This document shows, in pieces, positions 51,119 to 60,321 of a DNA stretch of 64,000 nucleotides (the stretch's first letter is position 1; each line of letters starts with the position of its first letter). A program made the translations under genes and the position numbers. The notes under the pieces are model-generated. The model did no database searches. It had not been told where the DNA came from and worked only from the letters and a program-made list of their open reading frames with translations. The DNA is from LMUY01 sp964245075 (lineage in GTDB: Bacteria; Pseudomonadota; Alphaproteobacteria; Acetobacterales; Acetobacteraceae), in NCBI GenBank assembly GCA_964245075.1, contig CAXTLC010000008.1, positions 1-64,000 on the forward strand. The letters are read 5' to 3'.

Positions 51119-54100
51119 GTGAACATCTCCGCCCCGTTCATCACCCGTCCGATCGCCACCACGCTGCTGACGCTGGCGATCCTGGCCGCGGGCGCCATCG
51201 CGTTCTTCCAACTGCCCGTGGCGTCCCTGCCGGCGGTCGATTTCCCCACGATCTCGGTGCAGGCGCAGTTGCCGGGCGCCGACCCGGAAACGGTCGCGAC
51301 CAGCCTGGCCAGCCCGCTCGAGCGGCACCTGGGACAGATCGCCGACGTGACGGAGATAACCTCCCAGAGCCAAGTGGGCCAGGCCCGCATCAACCTGCAA
51401 TTCGGCCTGGACCGGGACATCAACGGTGCCGCGCGGGACGTGCAGGCCGCCATCAACGCGGCGCGGGCGGACCTGCCGACCAACCTGCTGTCCAACCCGA
51501 TCTACCGCAAGGTGAACCCGGCGGACGCGCCGATCCTCATCATCTCGCTCACCTCCGGCACGCTCACCCGCGGGCAGATCTACGACGCCGCCAGTTCCGT
51601 GCTGTCGCAGCAGTTGTCCCAGGTCTCGGGCGTGGGGCAGGTCATCCTCAGCGGCTCCGCCCTGCCCGCGGTGCGGGTCGAGCTGGAACCGCAGGCGCTC
51701 TACAAGTATGGCATCGGGCTGGAGGACGTGCGCGCCGCGCTGGCGGCGGCCAACGCCAACGCGCCCAAGGGCGTGGTGGAGCTGGGGCCGCAGCGGTTGC
51801 AGATCTACACCAACGACCAGGCCGGCCACGCCGCCGATTACCGCCCGCTGGTCGTCGCCTACCGCAACGGCGCCGCCGTGCACCTGACGGACGTGGCCAG
51901 CGTGGACGACAGCGTGCAGGACCTCCGCAACCTCGGCTTGGCGAACGGCAAGCCGGCCGTGCTCGTCATCGTGTTCAAGGAGCCCGGCGCCAACGTCATC
52001 CAGACGGTGGACGCCATCAAGGCGGCGGTGCCCAAGCTGCAAGCCGCGCTGCCGCACGACATCGACATCGCCTTCGCCAACGACAGCACGGTCAGCATCC
52101 GCGCCTCCCTGGCCGACACGGAGGTCACGCTGCTGATCTCGGTGGCGCTGGTGACGCTGGTGGTATGGCTGTTCCTGCGCAACGCCAGCGCCACGCTGAT
52201 CCCGATGGTGGCGGTGCCGGTTTCCGTGATCGGCACGTTCGGCGCGATGTACCTGCTGGGCTTCAGCCTGGACAACCTCTCGCTCATGGCGCTGACCATC
52301 TCCACCGGGTTCGTGGTGGACGATGCCATCGTGGTGCTGGAGAACATCTCCCGCCACATGGAGGACGGCATGCCCCGCCGGCAGGCCGCCTTGCAGGGCG
52401 CGCGGGAGGTGGGGTTCACCATCGTCTCCATCACCCTCTCCCTGATCGCGGTGTTCCTGCCCATCCTGCTGATGGGGGGCATCGTGGGCCGGCTGTTCCG
52501 CGAGTTCGCGGTGACGCTTTCGCTGGCCATCATCGTGTCGCTGGTGATCTCGCTCACCACCACGCCGATGCTGTGCGCGCTGTTCCTGCGCCCCCGGCCG
52601 CCGCCGGCGGGTTTCCCCCGGCAGCGCCGCTCCTTCGGTCAGCGCGTGCAGGATCTCTACGGCCGCACGCTCGCCTGGACGCTGGAGCACAACGGCCTGG
52701 TGCTGACGGTGCTGGCGGCGACGGTGGCGCTGAACGTCATGCTGATCGCCGTCATCCCGAAAGGCTTCTTCCCCATCCAGGACACCGGGCTGCTGATCGG
52801 CAGCGTGCAGGGCGACCAGGCCGTCTCGTACCAGGCGATGAGCCAGAAGCTGACGCAGTTGATGGCCATCGTGCAGCGGGACCCGGCGGTGCGCGGCTTG
52901 GTCGGCTTCACCGGCGCCGGGGGCGGTGGCGCCGCGTCGCAGACCAACACCGGCAGCGTGTTCGTCAGCCTCAAGCCGAAGGGCGAGCGCGACAGCCTGG
53001 ACGTGGTGACGGGCCGGCTGCGGCGGGAGCTGTCCCGCGTGCCGGGCAGCCGGCTGATCCTGGTGCCGGCGCAGGATATCCGGATCGGCGGGCGGCAGAC
53101 CAACGCCGCCTACCAGTACACCCTGCAGGCGGACAACACGAGCGAGGTGTTCGAGTGGGCGCCCAAGCTGCTGGCGGCCCTGCAACGCAACCCGGCGCTG
53201 ACGGACGTGAACTCCGACCAGCAGCAGGCCGGGCTCCAAACGGAGGTGACCATCGACCGCGCCACGGCTTCCCGCCTGGGCATCACGACGCAGCAGATCG
53301 ACAACACGCTGTATGACGCGTTCGGGCAGCGCTCCGTGTCCACCATCTACAACGCGCTGAACCAGTACCACGTGGTGATGGAGGTGGCGCCCCAGTATTG
53401 GCAGAACCCGGACATCCTGGAGCAGGTCTGGATCAGCACGGCGGGCGGCACGCCGACCGGAACCGCGACCACCAACGCCCCGTCCGGCACCGTCACCGGG
53501 ACGGCCGCCTCCGCCGCGTCCGCCAACGGCATCAACGATTCGCAGCGCAACGCCGCGCAGAACGCGCTGGCGGCCAGCGGCAGCAGCACCGCCTCCTCCG
53601 GCGCCGCGGTCAGCACGGGGCAGGAAACGATGGTGCCGCTTTCGGCGGTGGCGCATTTCAGCCGCGGGCAGACGGCGCTGTCCGTCAACCACCAGAGCCA
53701 GTTCGTGGCGGCCACGATCTCGTTCAACCTGGCGCCCGGGCGGTCGCTGTCCGATGCCCAGGCCGTCGTCGCCAAGGCCGTGGCGGACCTGCACATGCCG
53801 GGCGGCATCACGGGCGGCTTCGCCGGCACGGCGCAGGCGTTCCAGCAGTCGCTGAACAGCGAGGGGGTGCTTGTCGCGGCCGCGCTGCTCGCCGTGTACA
53901 TCGTGCTGGGCGTGCTGTACGAGAGCTTCGTCCATCCCGTGACCATCCTGTCCACCCTGCCTTCGGCCAGCGTGGGCGCGGTGCTGGCGCTGATGCTGCT
54001 GCATACCGAGTTTTCCCTCATCGCCGTTATCGGGGTCATCCTGCTGATCGGCATCGTCAAGAAGAACGCCATCCTGATGATCGACTTCGCGCTCAACGCC

Positions 54101-54382
54101 GAGCGGCAGGACGGCGCGTCCAGCCGGGACGCGATCTTCCAGGCCTGCCTGATGCGCTTCCGCCCCATCACCATGACGACGGCGGCCGCCCTGCTGGGCG
54201 CGCTGCCGCTGGCGCTCGCCTACGGCGACGGCGCGGAACTGCGCCGCCCGCTCGGCATCTCCATCGTCGGCGGGCTGCTGCTGAGCCAGGTGCTGACGCT
54301 CTACACGACACCGGCGGTTTACCTGCTGCTGGATCGCCTGCGGGTCCGCCGGGCCGCCCCCGCCCTGGGCGCCGCAGAATGA
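51119..54382 (+). CDS. mdtC: RND multidrug efflux pump, MdtC-type subunit with extra loop
   Basis: 1087 residues, about 60 longer than E. coli MdtC. Proton-relay STGFVVDDAIVVLEN and KKNAILMIDFAL are intact. The added length is one low-complexity insert at about residues 774-834 (Thr/Ala/Ser/Gly-rich, near 53440-53620), just before TMVPLSAVAHF, which in AcrB-type pumps lies in the docking-domain region. The GTG start is 10 nt after mdtB; only the last residues differ from the usual end. Partners mdtA and the outer-membrane factor flank the two pumps. Confidence 0.93.
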   Translation: MNISAPFITRPIATTLLTLAILAAGAIAFFQLPVASLPAVDFPTISVQAQLPGADPETVATSLASPLERHLGQIADVTEITSQSQVGQARINLQFGLDRDINGAARDVQAAINAARADLPTNLLSNPIYRKVNPADAPILIISLTSGTLTRGQIYDAASSVLSQQLSQVSGVGQVILSGSALPAVRVELEPQALYKYGIGLEDVRAALAAANANAPKGVVELGPQRLQIYTNDQAGHAADYRPLVVAYRNGAAVHLTDVASVDDSVQDLRNLGLANGKPAVLVIVFKEPGANVIQTVDAIKAAVPKLQAALPHDIDIAFANDSTVSIRASLADTEVTLLISVALVTLVVWLFLRNASATLIPMVAVPVSVIGTFGAMYLLGFSLDNLSLMALTISTGFVVDDAIVVLENISRHMEDGMPRRQAALQGAREVGFTIVSITLSLIAVFLPILLMGGIVGRLFREFAVTLSLAIIVSLVISLTTTPMLCALFLRPRPPPAGFPRQRRSFGQRVQDLYGRTLAWTLEHNGLVLTVLAATVALNVMLIAVIPKGFFPIQDTGLLIGSVQGDQAVSYQAMSQKLTQLMAIVQRDPAVRGLVGFTGAGGGGAASQTNTGSVFVSLKPKGERDSLDVVTGRLRRELSRVPGSRLILVPAQDIRIGGRQTNAAYQYTLQADNTSEVFEWAPKLLAALQRNPALTDVNSDQQQAGLQTEVTIDRATASRLGITTQQIDNTLYDAFGQRSVSTIYNALNQYHVVMEVAPQYWQNPDILEQVWISTAGGTPTGTATTNAPSGTVTGTAASAASANGINDSQRNAAQNALAASGSSTASSGAAVSTGQETMVPLSAVAHFSRGQTALSVNHQSQFVAATISFNLAPGRSLSDAQAVVAKAVADLHMPGGITGGFAGTAQAFQQSLNSEGVLVAAALLAVYIVLGVLYESFVHPVTILSTLPSASVGAVLALMLLHTEFSLIAVIGVILLIGIVKKNAILMIDFALNAERQDGASSRDAIFQACLMRFRPITMTTAAALLGALPLALAYGDGAELRRPLGISIVGGLLLSQVLTLYTTPAVYLLLDRLRVRRAAPALGAAE

Positions 54383-54423
54383 CGCACACCCCCAAGGCGG
54401 ACGAATTTGCCGCGACACAAAAG

Positions 54424-54454
54424 CCTGCTCCTTCTGCGAGCAGGTTGGGTGAGG
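54424..54454 (+). repeat. REP-like palindromic element
   Basis: CCTGCTC (54424-54430), 7-nt loop, GAGCAGG (54438-54444), followed by TTGGGTGAGG (54445-54454). The hairpin plus TTGGG(T)GAGG tail has the shape of repetitive extragenic palindromes known from other proteobacteria. It lies between mdtC and the likely start of the outer-membrane factor. Confidence 0.5.
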
Positions 54455-54480
54455 CCTGGCGCCCGCCTGCAAGCTGCCGC

Positions 54481-56055
54481 ATGGCCTCCGGCGCGGCGCT
54501 GGCCCTCCTGCTCGCCTTGTCCGCCTGCACCGTCGGCCCGAACTACCATCGCCCGCCGGCTGTCGGCGCCGACTTGCCGTTCAAGGAAGCGCCGCCGGGC
54601 TGGACGGTGGCGCAGCCGCAGGACGCTGCGCCGAAAGGCGCATGGTGGTCCATCTACCACGATCCGTTGCTCGACCAGTTGGAGCAGCAGGTCGCGATCA
54701 ACAACCAGAACGTGAAGGTGTTCGAGGCCCAGTACCGCGAAGCCAGGGCCACCGTCGATGTCGCCCGCTCGGCCCTGTTCCCCACCCTGAACGGCTCTGC
54801 CAGCGTGACCCGGTCGTTGCGAAGCTCCGGCGGCTCCGGCAGCACCGCGACCGGGCTTGGCGGCACGACCGGAACCGCGCTGGGCGGCACCACTTCCACC
54901 ACCCTGACCGGCACCGGGGCGACCACGGGAACCACCAGCACGGGTGGCGCCACCGGCACGACCTTCGGCGGCGCCAGCGCTTCCACGCTCTACACGCTGG
55001 AAGGCACGTTCGACTGGGATCTGGACGTTTGGGGCCGCATCCGCCGTCAGATCGAGAGCGACGTGGCCGCCGCCCAGGTCAGCGCCGCCGACTTGGTCAA
55101 CGCCACCCTGTCCGCCCAGGCGACCCTGGCCATCGACTACTTCGAGCTGCGCAGCCAGGATGCGCTGGACCAGCTTCTGACCAACACCGTCAAGGCCTAC
55201 GCCGACGCGCTGCGCATCACGCAGAACCAGTACAACGCGGGGATCATCAGTTCGGCCGACGTGGCTGCCGCGCAAACGCAGCTCGAATCGGCGCAGGCCC
55301 TGCAAGTGAATGTCGGCGTGCTGCGCGCGCAATACGAGCATGCCATCGCCGTGCTGACCGGCGCCGCGCCGGCCGCACTGACCATCGCGCCGGGCAAGCT
55401 GGCGGCAGACGTGCCGGTCGCGCCCGGCGTCGTGCCATCCGTGCTGCTGCAACGCCGGCCGGACGTCGCGGCGGCGGAACGCACGATGCGGGAGCAGAAC
55501 GCGCTGATCGGCGTGCAGGTCGCGGCGTTCTATCCGGATATCAGCCTGTCCGCGTTGTACGGCTATTCCGGCAACCCGCTCAGCTCGCTGATCCAGGCCG
55601 CCAACCGCATCTGGTCGCTGGGCGCCACGGCGACGGAAACCCTGTTCGAGGGCGGGCTGCGCAACTCCGAAGTCGCCGCCGCCCGCGCGGCTTACGACGC
55701 AAGCGTGGCCACTTACCGCCAGACCGTGCTGACCGCGTTCCAGCAGGTGGAGGACCAGTTGGCCGCGCTGCGCATCCTCGAGCAGCAGGAAACGGCCACG
55801 CAGCGGGCGGTGCGCACGGCGCAGCGCTCCGTGCAGGTCGCGCTCAACACCTACCGCGCCGGGACTGCCGTTTACACCAACGTCATCACCCAGCAGACCG
55901 CCCTGCTGACCGACCAGGAAACTGCGCTTTCCGTCCAGGAGCAGCGGCTGGTCGCCAGCGTGACGCTGGTTCAGGCGCTGGGCGGAGGGTTCAGCACGGA
56001 GGACCTGCCGTCACGCGGGTCATTGCAGAAAGGGCTGCCGTTCCTGAAGTACTGA
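54481..56055 (+). CDS. Outer-membrane efflux lipoprotein (NodT/OprM type)
   Basis: 524 residues from ATG 54481, with a lipoprotein signal (MASGAALALLLALSAC, lipid-modified Cys16) and TVGPNYHRPP. Two TolC-type repeats follow, with LDVWGRIRRQIES and, later, LQRRPDVAAAERTMREQNALIG. A 50-residue Gly/Thr/Ser-rich stretch (about 116-168) sits in the first barrel loop. It is the exit duct of the MdtABC-type pump. An in-frame ATG at 54379 overlaps the mdtC stop but would put 34 residues, coded across a REP-like element, before the signal; I reject it. Confidence 0.9.
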   Translation: MASGAALALLLALSACTVGPNYHRPPAVGADLPFKEAPPGWTVAQPQDAAPKGAWWSIYHDPLLDQLEQQVAINNQNVKVFEAQYREARATVDVARSALFPTLNGSASVTRSLRSSGGSGSTATGLGGTTGTALGGTTSTTLTGTGATTGTTSTGGATGTTFGGASASTLYTLEGTFDWDLDVWGRIRRQIESDVAAAQVSAADLVNATLSAQATLAIDYFELRSQDALDQLLTNTVKAYADALRITQNQYNAGIISSADVAAAQTQLESAQALQVNVGVLRAQYEHAIAVLTGAAPAALTIAPGKLAADVPVAPGVVPSVLLQRRPDVAAAERTMREQNALIGVQVAAFYPDISLSALYGYSGNPLSSLIQAANRIWSLGATATETLFEGGLRNSEVAAARAAYDASVATYRQTVLTAFQQVEDQLAALRILEQQETATQRAVRTAQRSVQVALNTYRAGTAVYTNVITQQTALLTDQETALSVQEQRLVASVTLVQALGGGFSTEDLPSRGSLQKGLPFLKY

Positions 56056-56203
56056 GGGCGCTGCCCGATGTCCTGCCCTTGGGCTGGCCTTCCTGGCAAG
56101 GCTTGGCTAGAGGATGGCCCCCTTCCCGTGCGCCATTCCCAACGGACCCTGTCATGCATCATCGGCCGGCGCCTGCCTTTTTCAATTGCGAAGCGCCGTC
56201 CAG

Positions 56204-57637
56204 GTGACCGCCTCCCCAAATCGGCTGTGGCCGCGTTGCTTGCTGGCCGGTTTCGCCGTGGCCTGCGCCGTGCAGGGGGCGCTCGCCGCAGCTCCGCCCG
56301 CGACGCCGGAGGGCGGCGGGCAGCAGCCAAACGGGGGCACGACGCCGCAATCTGACGTGGCGGCGGCTTCAACGGCGCCGGACACGCCTCCGGTTCTCCA
56401 GAATTGGGCGATCCACGGCCAATCCACCTTCACCGAGTTCTATCATCCCGGCTTCACCTCGCCCTACCGCGGCCCGCAAAGCCTGGACCCCGGCAGCCGC
56501 GGCGACGAGACCTGGGACGTGACGCTGTATGCGGGGGTCCGTCCCTGGCGAGGCGCCGAGATCTGGGTGAACCCGGAGGTGGACCAGGGCTTCGGACCCA
56601 GCAACACGTTCGGCGTGGCCGGGTATCCCAGTGCGGAGGCCTACAAGCTCGGGTCAGCCGACCCGTACGTGCGGGTGCCGCGGCTGTTCCTCCGCCAAAC
56701 GCTCGACGTGGGGGGCGAGGTCCAGGGCGTGCCGCCGGACCTGAACCAGCTTGGCGGCGTGCAGACCGCCAACCGGGTCGTGTTCACGGTCGGCAAGTTC
56801 TCCAGCTTCGACGTGTTCGACACCAACAAGTACGCGCACGACCCGCGCAACGATTTCCTGAACTGGTCGCTGATTGACGCCGGCTCGTTCGACCAGGCGG
56901 GGGACGCCTGGGGCTTCAGCTACGGCGCTTCCGTGGAGTGGTACCAGGACTGGTGGACGGTCCGGGGCGGCGCGTTCGACCTGCCGACCCGGCCAGGCTA
57001 CCAGTACCTGGACAGGCACTTCGGCCACCAGGTCCAGTATGTCGCGGAGTTCGAGGAACGGCACACGATCCTCGGGCAGGACGGCAAGCTGAAGCTGAGT
57101 GGCTTCTTCTCGCGCGGCCTGCTCGGCAGCTTTGCCCAGGCCGTTGCGCTCGGGGAAGCGACCGGCACCGCGCCCAGCGTCCAGAACGTGCTGCGCTACC
57201 GGGGCAAGGGTGGAGTCAGCCTCAACTTGGAGCAGTCGATCACCGGGGACCTTGGTTTCTTCGCCCGCGCTGGCGACGCCGACGGGACCAGTTCGATCAC
57301 GTCCTTCACCGACATCGACAACACGGTGTCCCTCGGCCTTTCGCTGGCCGGCAATCGCTGGAGCCGCCCCGACGATACGGTTGCCATCGGCTTCGCCAGC
57401 AACGGCATCTCGCGTCATTACAAGAACTACCTGAACGCCGGCGGCATCGGCCTCCTGATCGGCGACGGGCGGCTGCCGGACTCGGGCCGGGAAGGCGTCC
57501 TTGAAACCTTCTACAGCTTCGCATTCGTCAAAGGCGTCAACCTCACCGCCGACTACCAGTTCATCGACAACCCCGCCTACAACCGGGACCGGGGGCCGGT
57601 GAGTTTCCTGGGCGCCCGGTTGCACGCGCAATTCTGA
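56204..57637 (+). CDS. Carbohydrate-selective porin (OprB family)
   Basis: 477 residues from GTG 56204, giving a signal peptide (LWPRCLLAGFAVACAVQGALAA). The mature protein is a 16-strand OprB-type barrel, with FDVFDTNKYAHDPRNDFLNWSLIDAGSFD and EWYQDWWTVRGGAFDLPT typical of the family. These porins let glucose and related sugars through the outer membrane. A proline/glycine-rich linker follows the signal. Longer in-frame starts reach back to 56114 but lack a sensible signal. It follows the efflux factor by 148 nt on the same strand. Confidence 0.82.
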   Translation: MTASPNRLWPRCLLAGFAVACAVQGALAAAPPATPEGGGQQPNGGTTPQSDVAAASTAPDTPPVLQNWAIHGQSTFTEFYHPGFTSPYRGPQSLDPGSRGDETWDVTLYAGVRPWRGAEIWVNPEVDQGFGPSNTFGVAGYPSAEAYKLGSADPYVRVPRLFLRQTLDVGGEVQGVPPDLNQLGGVQTANRVVFTVGKFSSFDVFDTNKYAHDPRNDFLNWSLIDAGSFDQAGDAWGFSYGASVEWYQDWWTVRGGAFDLPTRPGYQYLDRHFGHQVQYVAEFEERHTILGQDGKLKLSGFFSRGLLGSFAQAVALGEATGTAPSVQNVLRYRGKGGVSLNLEQSITGDLGFFARAGDADGTSSITSFTDIDNTVSLGLSLAGNRWSRPDDTVAIGFASNGISRHYKNYLNAGGIGLLIGDGRLPDSGREGVLETFYSFAFVKGVNLTADYQFIDNPAYNRDRGPVSFLGARLHAQF

Positions 57638-57704
57638 GACCGTTCCCTCTGGCGTGGCACGGATGCAACACCTGATGACGAACATGCGCACGCGATCGTG
57701 AGCA

Positions 57705-57726
57705 ATATGGAAATTTTATGCTCATG
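57705..57726 (+). promoter_or_regulatory. AT-rich motif upstream of the BBP2 porin gene
   Basis: ATATGGAAATTTTATGCT, then CATGTA, 10-30 nt upstream of the porin start in otherwise GC-rich DNA. A near copy is at 59966-59986 (ATATGGAATTTATATGCT, then GTA). Two matches suggest a shared promoter element or regulator site. Confidence 0.35.
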
Positions 57727-57732
57727 TAAGGA

Positions 57733-59523
57733 ATGAACCTGCTACGCGATCACCAACACGGATGTGGCAGCATGAAGACTAAGAGAGCAGACTCTGAAAA
57801 TTGCGCAGTAGAGCTCTCTCCCAGTGCGTCGGGCGTCACGAAATCCCTGCTTAAATCCGTGATAGCAGTAGCCGCCGGCGTGTTGCTGCTGACCGCCGAG
57901 GCTCATGCTCAACGAGACACCACTGCTGCACCGAAAACGCCGGCGCCGGCAGTTCCAGAAGCGGCGCCGCCTCAAGTCGATTGTTCGGTCAGTCCTGACC
58001 CGTACAAGAACTACTCTTGCCTCGATAGCTACCTCGGCACCAACGTGGCCGAGCGTCTGTATAACTACTACAAGCTCGAGCTCGGCCAGGCTTCCGCGCC
58101 GTCCGACCCGAACGCTCCGGCTGGCCGCCGCGATGGCTGGCCGTCGACGCCGGAAACGACGCCGCCGATGCCGTTTACGGAATGGCCCTACGGCGGCACC
58201 ACGTCCATCGGGGTGACCCGGCCGAATTCTGTCGACAGCCCGCTGATGACGGCGATCGCGAACACCGGCGTCGGCAAGTTCATGGCCGACAACCACCTGC
58301 AATTCTACGGCTGGGTGAACGGCGGCTTCAACGTCAGCAGCAACACGCAGCGCCCGGCCGGCAACGCGCCGATCGCCTACGCCTACACCCCGAACACCGT
58401 CCAACTGGATCAGGCGGTGGTCTACCTGGACCGCTTTCCGGACACCGTTCAGCAGGACCATGTCGACTGGGGCCTGCGCTTGTCGGCGATCTACGGCGAG
58501 AACTACCGCTACACCACGTCTTATGGCCTCGCCAGCTACCAGTTGCTGAAGCACAACAACCAGAACGGCTACGACTTCCCGATGGAATACGGGGAGGTGT
58601 TCATTCCGCAGGTGCTGCAAGGCCTGATGATCCGCGCCGGGCGCTACATCTCGTTGCCGGATATCGAGGCCCAGTTGGCGCCGAACAACTACATGTACAC
58701 GCACTCGCTGACCTACACCTACGACAACTACACCAATACCGGGGTCCAGACGACGCTTGCGGTCACCAAGAACCTCATGGTGCAGCTCGGCGTCAGCGAC
58801 GGGACGGAGGCGGCGCTCTGGCACCTGAGCTCCCGGGTGCCGAACCTGGTCCCGAACAACGCCCTCTACTCGGGGAATTCCTTCCAGAAGGACCCGGGCG
58901 CGCAACTGACGTTCACGGCCTGCGTCCGCTACACGTTCCCGGATGGCAACGACAGCATCTATCCGTGCGCCAATGCCATCAACCGGGGGAACTACGGCTA
59001 CAACAACTTGCAGTGGTATGGCGGCACCTACTACCACAAGTTCAACGACCATTGGCATCTGGCGCTGGAGTTCTACAACGAGCACCAGGATGCCGTGCCC
59101 AATGGCTCGAACCCGCAAGTCCAGTCGATCTACCAGGCCGGCGGCACGCCGTTCTCACCGCAATACATACCCGTCAACGCGCCGAACCTGGCGCAGTGCA
59201 AGGACCCGAACGTCCTGCGGTGCAAGGCGAGCGCCGTAGGCGTCGTGTCCTACATCAACTACTCGCCAGACCCGCTCAACAACTTCTCGTTCCGTCCGGA
59301 GTACTATCATGACCCACAGGGCCAGCGGACCGGCGTGAAGGCGGACTACTACGAATTCACCGTTGGCTGGCAGCATTGGCTGTCGCCGCAGGTCGAGTTC
59401 CGGCCGGAAGTGGGCTACTGGGCCGCAAGCCGCAATGCGTTCAACGGCAACCCCACGCACGGCATTGCACCCGACAAGAACCACACGATCCTCGGTGCGT
59501 CGGACGTGATCGTGCACTTCTAG
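57733..59523 (+). CDS. Outer-membrane beta-barrel porin (BBP2 type)
   Basis: 596 residues, or 583 from ATG 57772. A long N-terminal segment precedes the signal (KSLLKSVIAVAAGVLLLTAEAHA, then AQ). The barrel has GWVNGGFNVSSNTQRP, LDRFPDTVQQDHVDWGLRLSAIYGE, and a C-terminal FRPEVGYWAASRNAF / GASDVIVHF ending in Phe. These fit the BBP2 (DUF1597-like) porins. Substrate unknown. The DNA is a little lower in GC than its neighbours, and an AT-rich patch at 57705-57730 precedes it. Confidence 0.78.
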   Translation: MNLLRDHQHGCGSMKTKRADSENCAVELSPSASGVTKSLLKSVIAVAAGVLLLTAEAHAQRDTTAAPKTPAPAVPEAAPPQVDCSVSPDPYKNYSCLDSYLGTNVAERLYNYYKLELGQASAPSDPNAPAGRRDGWPSTPETTPPMPFTEWPYGGTTSIGVTRPNSVDSPLMTAIANTGVGKFMADNHLQFYGWVNGGFNVSSNTQRPAGNAPIAYAYTPNTVQLDQAVVYLDRFPDTVQQDHVDWGLRLSAIYGENYRYTTSYGLASYQLLKHNNQNGYDFPMEYGEVFIPQVLQGLMIRAGRYISLPDIEAQLAPNNYMYTHSLTYTYDNYTNTGVQTTLAVTKNLMVQLGVSDGTEAALWHLSSRVPNLVPNNALYSGNSFQKDPGAQLTFTACVRYTFPDGNDSIYPCANAINRGNYGYNNLQWYGGTYYHKFNDHWHLALEFYNEHQDAVPNGSNPQVQSIYQAGGTPFSPQYIPVNAPNLAQCKDPNVLRCKASAVGVVSYINYSPDPLNNFSFRPEYYHDPQGQRTGVKADYYEFTVGWQHWLSPQVEFRPEVGYWAASRNAFNGNPTHGIAPDKNHTILGASDVIVHF

Positions 59524-60321
59524 CTTTGGCGTGGCTACGCGCGGGCAGGTCCGTCGGGACTTCTCCATGTCAAACCTGCTCGCGCTCGCCTCGCTGGCTG
59601 CCGCCGCTACGCTGGAAACGAACGGTCCGAACCTGACGCCTTGCCCCTGACCCATCAGGCAATTCGGCCTATCGTTAGGGCGGCGCCCTGGTCCCCGCAG
59701 GTTGGCTCCGCGCTTCGTTTTCCACCGCCTCGGCTATCCTGGCTCCGGAGCAGCTACCCTGCTCGGCTAGGGTTTGCGCGTGAACGCCCCGTCATGAGAT
59801 CTCGGCCGCTTGCCGGGCGTCCGTGTCGCCACGTCATCACCCAGTTGGCCCCACTTTCGGCGTAACCCAGAGCCTGCCGACCCTCACCGGCGGCGTCTTG
59901 ATCGTGGCCGGCGGATTCTTGATGCCACCCTGGCAGGGGGCCACGCATCCCTGACTCCGACATTGATATGGAATTTATATGCTGTAGGGCGATACGTCGT
60001 TGCGCCTTCGCACCCCGGCCGAACTGGTCGGACCCGGGGCATGTGGAGAGTGTCCGATGCGGCGTCCCGTCGTAGCCTGCCCCATGCCCGGTTCCGCCGG
60101 ACCGTGACCGAGACCGGTTGCGCCGGACGCGGCCGGGCTGTCCTGGCATCCAGCCTGATTTTCGTATATCACGCCGACAAACGTTGCTCTGCCGAAAATC
60201 CACCCGTTCAGGAGGGTCCGATCTGGCAGAAGCTTTCAACAAATGACAAGAGCATCGCGATGACAGACGGTTTTGGACTGCCATGCCGGACGTGATGGAA
60301 CCGCCTGCCGAGGAGCATGCG
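59524..60321. other. Long intergenic region between the porin and the metal-type efflux genes
   Basis: About 800 nt without a supportable gene. It contains the AT-rich motif at 59966-59986. A stretch at 59840-59865 (CAGTTGGCCCCACTTTCGG) loosely recalls terminal repeats of IS21-type elements. No transposase frame is present. A strong SD-like AGGAGGG lies near 60212-60218 with no start codon in range. Apart from these I see nothing. Confidence 0.45.
59966..59986 (+). promoter_or_regulatory. AT-rich motif, second copy
   Basis: ATATGGAATTTATATGCT followed by GTA, matching the site upstream of the BBP2 porin at 57705-57726. It lies about 335 nt upstream of the adaptor gene at 60322, with ATG-free leader between. 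Candidate promoter of the metal-type efflux operon. Confidence 0.35.

Noticed and set aside
47782..54472. Very long minus-strand open frames opposite the RND genes (975 and 1132 residues)
   Set aside because: They mirror RND codons in GC-rich DNA and are His/Arg/Asp/Gln-rich with no domain; antisense shadows.
59567..59650. 27-residue open frame after the BBP2 porin
   Set aside because: Too short, no ribosome-binding site of note and no conservation can be judged.
59780..59880. Possible IS21-type terminal sequence (CAGTTGGCCCCACTTTCGG region)
   Set aside because: The resemblance is loose, only one copy is present and no transposase frame accompanies it.
60283..60321. Earlier ATG at 60283 for the CzcB-type adaptor
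   Set aside because: ATG 60322 has AGGAG at proper spacing and a normal basic-plus-anchor N-terminus; the extra 13 residues have no support.
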